Below, in pieces: positions 26,501 to 33,303 of a DNA stretch of 64,000 nucleotides. A program made the translations under genes and the position numbers. How positions within the stretch are numbered: the stretch's first letter is position 1; the number at the start of each line of letters is the position of its first letter. The notes under the pieces are model-generated. The model was given only the letters and a program-made list of their open reading frames with translations, did not search any database and was not told the DNA's origin. This DNA comes from Streptomyces blattellae (GTDB taxonomy: Bacteria; Actinomycetota; Actinomycetes; Streptomycetales; Streptomycetaceae): NCBI RefSeq assembly GCF_009709555.1, contig NZ_WJBG01000127.1, positions 186,001 to 250,000 on the forward strand, in the 5' to 3' direction.

Positions 26501-27457
26501 TGTGGGGCGTACCAGGCCGCCGAGGAAGAGCTCCGAGGCGTGTACTGGTCCAGCGCCGGGTGTGGAGCGGATCAGGGCGCGAATGACCGGCAGGCTGAGC
26601 GGTGCCGCGGCGAGGCGAGTCGCCAGCTGGAAGGCGGTGGGGGAAGCGGCGGCCCGGAAGTCGGAGACGCGGCTTGCGGCGGAAGGCGAACCCCGCGAGA
26701 CAAGGAATTCGTCCGCCCAGGGAAAGGCCCGTGCGGAGTCGGGGCGGGCCTTCCAGCGGTGGGCGACCAGCGCGGGCAGATCCCGCCACCGGGGTTCGTC
26801 GTCGGTGAGCACTCCGGACAGCGCCTGCGCTCCGTGCTGGCTGAGAGAGAGGACAGGAACGATGCTCGGGGCGTCTGCTTCCGCCGTGCCCTCGCCCTCG
26901 CCCTCGTCTTCCGCTTCTCCCCCGATGACCGACCACAGTCCGGCCGGCGCATCCCGCCGCCGCCACTCCCACACCGCGTTGGCCGACCATGTGCTGAGCG
27001 CCTTCACCTGAACGTGGGACACGTCGAGTCCGGTGCGAAACCACAGGTGCGGTGGAAGGACGTTGATCACGGCAAGGGGCCAGGTCAGCGTCCAGTCACG
27101 GAGCAGTGGCTGCACCGTGCCGAGGTGCCAGCCGGCCGCAAGCCCATCCGTGACCACGAGGATCACCCGTCGGGTGCCTTCTTGGGTTGCGCCAAGCAGA
27201 GGTCCGGTGGCCACTCGCGAAGGCACCGTCTCGTCCGTGCCCAGCAGACGGACGACCCTGACCCGGGTGAAGTTCTCAGCCAGCGTCTCGGGCACCTTCT
27301 GGACGACCTGGTCCCACACACGCATGCTGACGTGGGTATCGACGACCAGAACCGCCTCCGTCGGCGTCGCGCCGCCGTCCGGGAGCAACGCGTGCCAGAG
27401 GGGTGCCGTGTCTGTCCCGGCTCGTAACCGACCGCGCCGGACATCGTCAGTGGACAT
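23546..27457 (-). CDS. FxsT-like giant: vWA/SAV_2336-type N-terminus, NB-ARC NTPase and TPR repeats
   Basis: A protein of about 1303 residues. The first ~430 residues resemble the SAV_2336-type N-terminal region, with vWA-like traits (AVLVVDTHVSM ... VILVVTDGLAAGWH). A NB-ARC/STAND NTPase follows: FTGRAELLNLLDERL, Walker A GMGGVGKTQ at about 509-517 and Walker B WMLIFDNAD near 586. The rest (about 840-1280) is a run of ~40-residue TPRs (repeated A-L-x-L-x-R-x-T-W-E... and NLA-like helices). This is the architecture of the FxSxx-COOH-system TPR protein, thought to sense a trigger and activate effectors. The ATG at 27457 was taken; an in-frame TTG at 27529 is also possible. It ends 34 bases from the convergent HExxH gene. 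Confidence 0.82.
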   Translation of the reverse strand: MSTDDVRRGRLRAGTDTAPLWHALLPDGGATPTEAVLVVDTHVSMRVWDQVVQKVPETLAENFTRVRVVRLLGTDETVPSRVATGPLLGATQEGTRRVILVVTDGLAAGWHLGTVQPLLRDWTLTWPLAVINVLPPHLWFRTGLDVSHVQVKALSTWSANAVWEWRRRDAPAGLWSVIGGEAEDEGEGEGTAEADAPSIVPVLSLSQHGAQALSGVLTDDEPRWRDLPALVAHRWKARPDSARAFPWADEFLVSRGSPSAASRVSDFRAAASPTAFQLATRLAAAPLSLPVIRALIRSTPGAGPVHASELFLGGLVRPTGVRDDAPEAVVYDFLPDAREQLLAVGRRSATMRTVREVRAVLARSPSSSSLLPPPSASLCDLTIPAITSRNAYFHRVELSAMVAVSFLGRAAVLRDALRWHDQRHAVRLTDLPPAASDVTPSPDTVEDEGALRMTTTPQRPEEGVRTAQPRIWSLPPRNQNFTGRAELLNLLDERLGEGTTTVLPEAIHGMGGVGKTQLAIEYAYRHQAEFDIIWWIPSERPGQIGQSLVELARRLGLTTSSEVNVAGPAVREALREGKPYSRWMLIFDNADSPEQVRPYFPTGGTGTILVTSRNRRWGLVSGSLEVDVFTREESKELLRGSGPILAEEEAEALAEALGDLPLALVQAAAWRAETGMPASEYLRLFESKKNELLETAPPPDYQLPVAAAWNVSLDHLETRSPAALRLLQLCSYFAPDPISRKILSRRENNRDDPFPELNATLSDPMKLARAIREVNRYSLARIDHRTNSIEMHRLVQHVLINRMSPQEQESMRESAHSLMATADPGTPTDPTSWDRYAELYTHVMASDALRSSQSWTRDLVINVAKYLYHWGEHEVAVDFSQSAWKTWLELFGEEDHQTLLMGQWLTWMYWTVGRYQEASDLVEHVRRVYDRVADPDAESALDAIDTEAGVRRAEGRFQDAVELNRVAYERAVRAFREDDPVTLNIAHNLGVSLRLTGAFREALDLDRRTWELKLRVFGRDEQRSLITENSIAIDVREIGDYIGARRLQESALSASRELFGSDNPNTIDTVRELGIACRKAGDHARALEFALEAQEGFTRRYGETHPRSLASALTLAIALRQNGDLNSAHARGLQVCAGYRTVFHELHPYTMSADVGLAISERLLGRPEEARRLDETALEALVDAIGPLHPFTLVTAINLASDLAALDEHRAAADRGRETLTRCLETFGPDHPTTLACAGNLAQDLVALGLHDEGTALRRDTGERLERVLNTSSTGQENTVPHPAAVDFRASARANCDIDPLPL

Positions 27458-27648
27458 GGTCACTCGCAGGGGATTGACGGCGGTGTCGGTGCGGTGACGG
27501 GGACGCGTCTCCGCTGACAGTCGTGACAACCACCCCGTGCACGCGGCAGCTTACCCGTGCCAGGGGCAGGTGATCGCACGCTCTGACACACGTATCCGGC
27601 ATCACGGAATGCGGCCTCCAATCTCCCCCGCTCGTAGGCAACTTCAGG

Positions 27649-29151
27649 TCAGGGGCTGCCCTGTCCACCGGCTGGGGCAGCGGGCCCAGGCAGTCGCTCG
27701 GGGTCGTCCAGGAGCAGTGCCAGATGGCGGCCGACATGGGCGTTCCAACCCTCAGGTCCCAGGGCCAGTGCCGCATTGCGCCAGCGGCGGGTGCGTTCCA
27801 GCAGCCCGGCCAGTCCTCCCTCGCGGACGATGTCCGCGGCTGCCTCACGAAAGGGCAGGCCGGAGCCGCTCCTGTCCCACAGCAGGGCAGGGATGCCCGC
27901 GCGCAGCGCCGCCACGAATTCCTGATGGGCTGTCGCGGAGTCGGTACGCGGCGATTCGCTGAGCACCAGGCAGACGATCTGTTCGTCCTCTTTGAGCTCC
28001 CGTTCCAGGTGGAAGGGAGATCCCTCCGGCGTGCTCCAGTGCGAGCGGCTGTCGGCCGGCCTGTCCTTCAGTTGGCGCCAACGATTGTTCCAGGGGCGAT
28101 GCCATGCCCCCTTGCGCAGTCGGTCGAACGAACGCAGGACCACGGTGTAGTCCATCACCAGGGGAGTCGGGATGGGCGCGTCGAGTTCCTTGTTCCACCA
28201 CTCCACGGGCTCGTCGAGCAGTTCCCACGGCAGGATGTACTCGATGATCACCGGCTGGCGCAGGTCTGCCCACCGTTCCTCGGCTTGCTCGATGAGACGG
28301 TCCACTGCGGCGGGAAGCTCGGTCCGCTGGAGTTTGAGGGTCTCACCGGGCATCGGGTGCCACCCGTCCGAATCGGACTGACGCCAATGCGACAGGTAGT
28401 AGCTGTCAAGGTCGACTCCGTCCGGTTCCAGCTGGATCAGCAGGTATGCGGGATGGAGCGCTGGTTCACTGGGCGGATCGTAGGCGTCCTGCTGCCAGTT
28501 GGCCATCTCGTCGGTCAGGCCCCGCTGTTGAGCCTGTCCCCGGTTCCAACGCCGCAGTTCCTCGGCTTCCTTGGTGCGGCCGTCCTTGACCAGATACTCG
28601 GCGACAAGGGCGAGGAACGCCATGGCAGGGGGCAGTTCGTCCGCCGCCGCGTTGTCCCCGGCCAAATGCAAGAACACCTCCCAACCGGTGTCGCACCAGG
28701 TCTCCAGCTCCTGGGTACGCGAGTGGCTGGCTCGGCGGGCCAGCCGCGTCAGGAACGAGGCGGAGCGGATGCTCTGCAGGGCCGGTCGCAGGGGATGCAG
28801 TTCCGCGTCCTCGAAAAAGGCCACCGCTTCCCACTCGTCCACCAGCCGCCACAGCGCAAGGGAGCTCTCGGATCCCTGCTCGGCATAGCCAAAGCACCGA
28901 GCCAGCGTCTGCAGGCCTTCGTCAACAGCCGCACAGGACTTGACCAGTTGGCGTATCCACAACGCCGGTGGGCCGTCCTGGCGGGGGTCGATTGCCGTAC
29001 GCGGCCCCAGCTCCGCAGTGAGATCCTGCATCACCATGTCCGCACCGGCCGGTCGGCGCATCGTCTCCGACGTCGTGAGTACGCGGGTGATGGCGGCCAT
29101 GAGCTCGTTGCGTACGCGTATGTGTACGCGTGCACCGCTGCGCTGTCCCAC
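27649..29151 (-). CDS. EAD2-like / VMAP-C-like conflict-system protein
   Basis: A 500-residue protein. The N-terminal ~110 residues look like an EAD2-type helical domain (WIRQLVKSCAAVDEGLQTLARCF), similar in pattern to the C-terminus of the trypsin-like protein at 20278-21351. Residues ~200-490 match the VMAP-C style seen in vWA-MoxR-associated proteins: YLLIQLEPDGVD, YLSHWRQSD, IIEYILPWELLDEPVEWW, YTVVLRSFDRL and a final PALLWDRSG region. VMAP proteins are proposed to link NTPase sensors with EAD-bearing effectors. The GTG at 29151 has a strong GGGGGAGG site. It lies upstream of, and on the same strand as, the NB-ARC/TPR gene, so the two are probably co-transcribed. Confidence 0.72.
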   Translation of the reverse strand: MGQRSGARVHIRVRNELMAAITRVLTTSETMRRPAGADMVMQDLTAELGPRTAIDPRQDGPPALWIRQLVKSCAAVDEGLQTLARCFGYAEQGSESSLALWRLVDEWEAVAFFEDAELHPLRPALQSIRSASFLTRLARRASHSRTQELETWCDTGWEVFLHLAGDNAAADELPPAMAFLALVAEYLVKDGRTKEAEELRRWNRGQAQQRGLTDEMANWQQDAYDPPSEPALHPAYLLIQLEPDGVDLDSYYLSHWRQSDSDGWHPMPGETLKLQRTELPAAVDRLIEQAEERWADLRQPVIIEYILPWELLDEPVEWWNKELDAPIPTPLVMDYTVVLRSFDRLRKGAWHRPWNNRWRQLKDRPADSRSHWSTPEGSPFHLERELKEDEQIVCLVLSESPRTDSATAHQEFVAALRAGIPALLWDRSGSGLPFREAAADIVREGGLAGLLERTRRWRNAALALGPEGWNAHVGRHLALLLDDPERLPGPAAPAGGQGSP

Positions 29152-29345
29152 CTCGTGACCTCCCCCCGGCTGTCATCGAGTTGCTTCCCGCTGGTTCGGA
29201 CAGCCTACGGCTAAGCCTTCCCAGCCGTCATGGGCACGAAAGGTCGAAATCGACGAACGAGCATCGCGGGGTCCACGTGACCGGGCTCGTTCGCGCTGGG
29301 CCGTCAGTAGGATTCCGGCTCTGGGCCGGCGGCGAGGAGCAGGGT

Positions 29346-29654
29346 GTGATTGAACTGTCCGAAATGATCCGGGAGTTGCGGCAGGAGCTGCACGCCGCGA
29401 TGGCCGAGGGTCCGGCCGGACCGGTACGGTTCGAGCTCGGTCCGGTGGAGATCGAGGCGAGCGTGGCGGTGGACCGCGAGGCCGGGGCGGGTGGGAAGGT
29501 CCGCTTCTGGGTCGTCGAAGCGAACGCTGACGGGAAATTCGCGACGTCGCGAACCCATCGGATCAGCATCACCTTGCAGCCGAGGCTGGTCGCACCGGAT
29601 GGGACGCGGCGGACTGTCTGGATTGCGGGGGACGAGGCCGACGGCGAGCGCTGA
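29346..29654 (+). CDS. trypco2-family protein (trypsin co-occurring domain 2)
   Basis: A 102-residue protein. VIELSEMIRELRQELHAAMAEG followed by PVRFELGPVEIEASVAV and KVRFWVVEA, then the HRISITLQP strand, is the trypco2 pattern: one helix plus a beta-sheet. These small proteins are encoded beside trypsin-EAD effectors in conflict systems and may be regulatory or adaptor parts. The GTG at 29346 was chosen because GAGGAG ends six bases before it and the family helix starts there; the longer upstream frame is not family-like. The gene is divergent from the VMAP-like gene. The precise role is unknown. Confidence 0.82.
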   Translation: MIELSEMIRELRQELHAAMAEGPAGPVRFELGPVEIEASVAVDREAGAGGKVRFWVVEANADGKFATSRTHRISITLQPRLVAPDGTRRTVWIAGDEADGER

Positions 29655-29677
29655 CAGCCGCCTTCGACGCCGGCCCT

Positions 29678-30004
29678 GTGCGGCAGGCGGCGGCCGGCTG
29701 GCCGGGGCCAAGAAGTCGCACCCTGGAAGCCGACCTGGTCTGCCACACCGGCGACATCGCGGACGGCACGGCCGAACACCGCCGCGCCCAGGCCGTCCCA
29801 CTCGGTACCGTGCGAGCGACCAGGGTCCGTGTGTACGTCACCGGCCACCACAAGTACTGCAGCGAGGCCCAGGGCTGGGTCGACCTGACGGACGAGCTGG
29901 GCTGGGAACCGCTGCGCAACTGGACCTGTGGTGCGCACGCCGGCCTCGACCGGGGCGGCCGTCACTCGCGAGCCGCCCACAGGCCGCGTACATGGCCGAG
30001 GTGA
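29678..30004 (+). CDS. Hypothetical small protein or fragment
   Basis: A 108-codon frame with high G/C at third positions from about codon 15 to 95 (ADLVCHTGDIADG ... VRVYVTGHHKYCSEAQGWVDLTDELGW), which suggests past or present coding. There is no good ribosome binding site and its 3' end overlaps the end of the gntR gene. It could be a fragment of a larger lost gene. I do not recognise it, and the remaining 29655-29961 spacer holds nothing else. Confidence 0.3.
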   Translation: MRQAAAGWPGPRSRTLEADLVCHTGDIADGTAEHRRAQAVPLGTVRATRVRVYVTGHHKYCSEAQGWVDLTDELGWEPLRNWTCGAHAGLDRGGRHSRAAHRPRTWPR

Positions 30005-30726
30005 CGGGTCATGATGTCGCGTACGGCGTCCCCGTCGCGGGCCAGCAGCGCGTCGAGGAGTTCGATGTGCTCGTGTGCGGAGGCCTCCAGGCGTCCCGCC
30101 TGCACCAGGGCGGTCAGCCCGTACAGCCGTGCCCGACGGCGTAGGTCCCGTACGACCACGACGAGATGGTCGTTGCCGGCCAGGGCGAGCAGCCGCAGGT
30201 GGAAGCGCAGGTCGGCCTCGACGTAGGCGATGAGGTCACCCCTCGCGGCCGAGGTGACGATCTCCAGGGCGAGCGGGCGCAGCGCCTTCAGGTCGTCGGG
30301 ATCGGCGGTGGCCGCGAGTCCGACGGTCGTCGGGATCTCGATCAGTGACCGGACGTGCGTGTACTCGTCGAGTTCCTTCTCGGAGACGACTTTGATCCGG
30401 AAGCCCTTGTTCGGGACGACATCGACCATGCCCTCCTTCACCAGCTCCAGCATCGCCTCGCGTACCGGGGTCGCCGAGACGCCCAGCCGGGGAGCGAGGC
30501 CCGGTGCCGAGTACACCTCGCCGGGGCGCAGTTCGCCGGAGATCAGCGCGGCCCGCAGCACATCCACGACCCGTTCGCGGAAGTTCGGCTTCCTGCCGCC
30601 GAGCGCGGGGATGGCGGGGGTGGTGGTGGGGGTGGTGGGGGTGGTGGGGGTGGTGGGGGTGGTGGGGGTGGTGGGGGTGGTGGGGGTGGTGGTGAGGGAG
30701 GGAAGGTTGGTGGTCCGGGCGGGCAT
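29962..30726 (-). CDS. GntR-family (FCD) regulator with a Thr-Thr-Pro repeat N-terminus
   Basis: A 254-residue protein. Residues ~50-110 are a GntR winged helix (RERVVDVLRAALISGELRPGE ... LGVSATPVREAMLELVKEGMV), followed by an FCD-type all-helical effector domain with metal-binding-type His (RFHLRLLALAGN ... HEHIELLDAL). Before the HTH sits an unusual TTP repeat tract. The ATG at 30726 has AGGAGA upstream. The identical 9-bp sequence ATGTCACAT lies 29 bases upstream of this gene and in front of the DHDPS-like and FAD-oxidase genes, so it most likely represses itself and the hydroxyproline genes. The effector is probably a hydroxyproline-derived acid (inference). Confidence 0.88.
   Translation of the reverse strand: MPARTTNLPSLTTTPTTPTTPTTPTTPTTPTTPTTTPAIPALGGRKPNFRERVVDVLRAALISGELRPGEVYSAPGLAPRLGVSATPVREAMLELVKEGMVDVVPNKGFRIKVVSEKELDEYTHVRSLIEIPTTVGLAATADPDDLKALRPLALEIVTSAARGDLIAYVEADLRFHLRLLALAGNDHLVVVVRDLRRRARLYGLTALVQAGRLEASAHEHIELLDALLARDGDAVRDIMTRHLGHVRGLWAARE
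30615..30695 (+). repeat. Nine-bp tandem repeat (GGTGGGGGT) in the gntR 5' coding region
   Basis: On the plus strand GGTGGGGGT recurs about eight times in a row; on the minus strand it encodes eight TTP-type units at the N-terminus of the GntR regulator. The G-rich strand could form quadruplexes. Because the unit is a multiple of three, copy-number changes keep the frame. Confidence 0.85.
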
Positions 30727-30754
30727 GGGTCGTCTCCTGGGGGTGCTCAGTGCA

Positions 30755-30763
30755 ATGTCACAT
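30755..30763. promoter_or_regulatory. ATGTCACAT operator-like site upstream of gntR
   Basis: The 9-mer ATGTCACAT, with flanks GCA-ATGTCACAT-GATA, lies 29 bases before the gntR start. The same nonamer occurs at 32717-32725 and 40262-40270 in front of other genes of this pathway, as expected for an FCD-type GntR operator (near-palindromic ATGTnACAT). Confidence 0.6.
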
Positions 30764-30774
30764 GATACCGGGCC

Positions 30775-31776
30775 TCACAGCACGAATCCGGCCGGAAACG
30801 GGTCGGTCGGATCAAGCAGATACTGCGCGGTGCCGGTGACCCAGGCACGGCCGGTGAAGCTGGGCAGGACGGCAGGGCGGCCGGCGACCTCGGTGGCGCC
30901 GAGCAGCCGTCCGGTGAACCGGGTTCCGATGAAGGACTCGTTCAGGAACTCGGTGTTCAGGGGGAGTTCCCCGCGTGCGTGCAACTGCGCCATGCGCGCG
31001 CTGGTGCCCGTACCGCAGGGCGAACGGTCGAACCAGCCGGGGTGGATGGCCATCGCGTGCCGGGAGTGGCGGGCGGTGGAGCCGGGGGCGTACAGGTGGA
31101 CGTGGTGGCAGCCGCGGATGGACGGGTCCTCGGGGTGGACGGGCTCGTCCTCGGCGTTGATCGCCTCCATCAGGGACAGGGCCGCTGTGAGGATGTCGTC
31201 CTTGCGGGAGCGGTCGAAGGGCAGGCCGAACGCGTCCAGCGGCAGGATGGCGTAGAAGTTGCCGCCGTATGCCATGTCATATGTCACCGTCCGCCCGTCG
31301 GCGAGCGCGATCTTGCGGTCGAGGCCGACGGAGAAGGACGGCACGTTCTTGAGGGTGACCGCCTTCGCGGCGCCGTCCTCCACCGCCACCTCCGCGACGA
31401 CCGGCCCCGCCGGGGTGTCGAGCCGGATCGTGGTGACCGGCTCGACGACCTCGACCATGCCGGTCTCGACGAGCACGGTCGCCACGCCGATCGTGCCGTG
31501 TCCGCACATCGGGAGGTAGCCGGAGACCTCGATGTAGACGACGCCCCAGTCGCAGTCGGGACGGGTGGGCGGCTGGAGGATCGCGCCGCTCATCGCGGAG
31601 TGGCCGCGCGGCTCGTTCATCAGCAACTGCTTGATGTCGTCCCGGTGTTCACGGAAGTACAGCCGCCGCTCGTTCATCGTGTCGCCGGGGATCGTGCCGA
31701 TCCCGCCGGTGATCACGCGGGTGGGCATGCCCTCGGTGTGCGAGTCGACGGCGTGCAGGACGAGTCTGCTGCGCAT
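30775..31776 (-). CDS. Proline racemase family enzyme, probable 4-hydroxyproline 2-epimerase
   Basis: A 333-residue protein of the proline racemase fold. The two catalytic-site motifs are MCGHGTIGVA (first Cys, about residue 90) and SPCGTGTSARMA (second Cys, about 255). Having both Cys indicates an epimerase/racemase rather than a dehydratase. Its place beside a DHDPS-like deaminase and a three-subunit flavin dehydrogenase points to conversion of trans-4-hydroxy-L-proline to cis-4-hydroxy-D-proline. AGGGAGG precedes the ATG at 31776, 22 bases after the DHDPS-like stop, so the two are one transcript. The assignment to hydroxyproline rather than proline is from context. Confidence 0.88.
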   Translation of the reverse strand: MRSRLVLHAVDSHTEGMPTRVITGGIGTIPGDTMNERRLYFREHRDDIKQLLMNEPRGHSAMSGAILQPPTRPDCDWGVVYIEVSGYLPMCGHGTIGVATVLVETGMVEVVEPVTTIRLDTPAGPVVAEVAVEDGAAKAVTLKNVPSFSVGLDRKIALADGRTVTYDMAYGGNFYAILPLDAFGLPFDRSRKDDILTAALSLMEAINAEDEPVHPEDPSIRGCHHVHLYAPGSTARHSRHAMAIHPGWFDRSPCGTGTSARMAQLHARGELPLNTEFLNESFIGTRFTGRLLGATEVAGRPAVLPSFTGRAWVTGTAQYLLDPTDPFPAGFVL

Positions 31777-31798
31777 GAGCGGCCTCCCTCTCGATTGC

Positions 31799-32695
31799 CT
31801 ACGCCAGTCCTGCCGCGACCGCCCGCTCGGTGGCGGCGCGTACGGCGGCCTCCTGCTCGGGCAGCAGCGGGACGCGCGGCGGGCGAACCGGGCCGCCGTG
31901 ACGGCCGACGATGTCCATGGACAACTTGATCGCCTGCACGAACTCGACTTTGGAGTCCCAGCGCAGCAACGGGTGCAGCTGCTCGTACAGCTTCTTGGCG
32001 GTGGCGAGGTCGCCGCCGACGGCCGCCCGGTACAACTCGACGGTCGCGGCGGGCAGCGCGTTGGGGTAACCGGCCACCCAGCCCTTGGCGCCCGCGATCG
32101 CCAGCTCCAGCAGGACGTCGTCGGCGCCGATCAACAGGTCCAGTTCCGGGGCGAGTTCGGCGAGCCGGTAGGCGCGGCGGACGTCGCCGGAGAACTCCTT
32201 GACGGCGTGGATGTGTCCCTCGGCATGCAGCTTGGCGAGGAGTTCCGGCACGAGGTCGACCTTGGTGTCGATGGGGTTGTTGTACGCCACGATCGGTACG
32301 CCCGCCTTGGCGACCTCCGCGTAGTGGGCCAGCACCGACCGCTCGTCGGCGCGGTAGGCGTTGGGCGGCAGCAGCATCACGGACGCGCACCCGGCGTCAC
32401 GTGCTTGCTCGGCCCAGCGGCGGGCCTCCGCCGAGCCGTAGGCGGCGACGCCGGGCATGACGCGCTCGCCTCCGACGGCGGCGACGGCGGTCTCGACGAC
32501 CTTGGCCCGCTCCTCGGGGGTGAGGACCTGGTACTCGCCGAGCGAGCCGTTCGGTACGACGCCGTCGCAGCCGTTCTCGACCAGCCAGGCGCAGTGTTCG
32601 GCGTACCTTGCGTGGTTCACGGAGAGGTCGTCGTCGAGCGGGAGGGCGGTGGCGACGAGGATGCCTTGCCAGGGGTGGTTGGCGGTGGCTGTCAT
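31799..32695 (-). CDS. DHDPS-family protein, probable pyrroline-4-hydroxy-2-carboxylate deaminase
   Basis: A 298-residue class I aldolase-fold protein: GVVPNGSLGEYQVLTPEER near residue 45, GVAAYGSAEARRWAEQA, the YNNP motif with the proton-relay Tyr, and the Schiff-base Lys in HAVKEFSGD (about residue 163). In hydroxyproline degradation a DHDPS relative removes water and ammonia from the pyrroline-hydroxycarboxylate to give 2-oxoglutarate semialdehyde. That role is inferred from the epimerase and oxidase neighbours. The ATG at 32695 was chosen because AGAGGGAA precedes it; an in-frame start at 32725 would overlap the operator-like site at 32717-32725. Confidence 0.85.
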   Translation of the reverse strand: MTATANHPWQGILVATALPLDDDLSVNHARYAEHCAWLVENGCDGVVPNGSLGEYQVLTPEERAKVVETAVAAVGGERVMPGVAAYGSAEARRWAEQARDAGCASVMLLPPNAYRADERSVLAHYAEVAKAGVPIVAYNNPIDTKVDLVPELLAKLHAEGHIHAVKEFSGDVRRAYRLAELAPELDLLIGADDVLLELAIAGAKGWVAGYPNALPAATVELYRAAVGGDLATAKKLYEQLHPLLRWDSKVEFVQAIKLSMDIVGRHGGPVRPPRVPLLPEQEAAVRAATERAVAAGLA

Positions 32696-32716
32696 GTGAG
32701 GTTCCCTCTCAATGGA

Positions 32717-32725
32717 ATGTGACAT
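32717..32725. promoter_or_regulatory. ATGTCACAT operator-like site upstream of the DHDPS-like gene
   Basis: On the plus strand the nonamer reads ATGTGACAT (minus strand ATGTCACAT), 22 bases before the ATG at 32695. It is the second of three exact copies in the hydroxyproline region. Confidence 0.6.
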
Positions 32726-32955
32726 ATTACTGGTTGGATCGCGCAGCTGGCCATGAGGGGGCCAACGGCCTCCTACTCAGATGGCGCAAGCCAGCGATCG
32801 TGTGCGTCCGTGTGCCGTCGTTGCCGTCAGCGCTGCCGTCGACTCCGACCGGTCGCGCTGTCACCATGACGGTCTGCCAGCCGACCCACCACGGATCCAG
32901 CAAGACCAACGGTGGCAACCACCACTCCAACAGTCGGCCCCCGCCGATCGTGTCG

Positions 32956-33000
32956 GGTCCCAGGTGATGCCTGACGTTCTGGTCTCAGCTGATGCTTGAC
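32956..33000. repeat. Paired 20-bp direct repeats, insertion-sequence-end-like
   Basis: GGTCCCAGGTGATGCCTGAC (32956-32975) and GGTCTCAGCTGATGCTTGAC (32981-33000) differ at three bases and are 25 bp apart. Such repeated ~20-mers are reminiscent of transposase-binding sites at IS ends. No intact transposase is present; the surrounding 32726-33303 (about 580 bases) contains no convincing gene. This marks the left side of the accessory insertion in the hydroxyproline region. Confidence 0.45.
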
Positions 33001-33303
33001 GGTGGGCCTGGACAACACCGGAAACCTTACGGGCTTTGTTCGCCTTCACGCGCCGGACGGGAGTGTCGATGGTGCGCCGGATGATGCGGATCTGGCCGTC
33101 CAGCTCGACCGATCCACCAACCCCGCCAGACCCGAAGCCTCATACCGGGACCTCCAGATCACGGAGAGGGTGACAGCGGGGAGTCACAATGCAAGCGGCC
33201 GATCCTGGCGGACATCTCGTCAAGGTTCAGTCACCCCTTGGGGCCGCTGACCGGCGCCGGGGCAGTGTGGTGCCAGCATTGCGACTGCTCCATCACTGCT
33301 CAG

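Noticed and set aside
30612..30700. Possible CRISPR-like array
   Set aside because: The repeats are perfect 9-bp tandem units without spacers, so it is a minisatellite. No CRISPR array or cas gene was seen anywhere in the window.
30504..30765. Poly-Gly / Gly-Trp-Trp frames on the plus strand opposite gntR
   Set aside because: They result from the GGTGGGGGT repeat read in other frames; no ribosome binding site or family.
32726..33303. Possible transposase gene next to the IS-end-like repeats
   Set aside because: The open frames here are short, lack DDE-type motifs and have mixed composition; only an IS scar can be argued.
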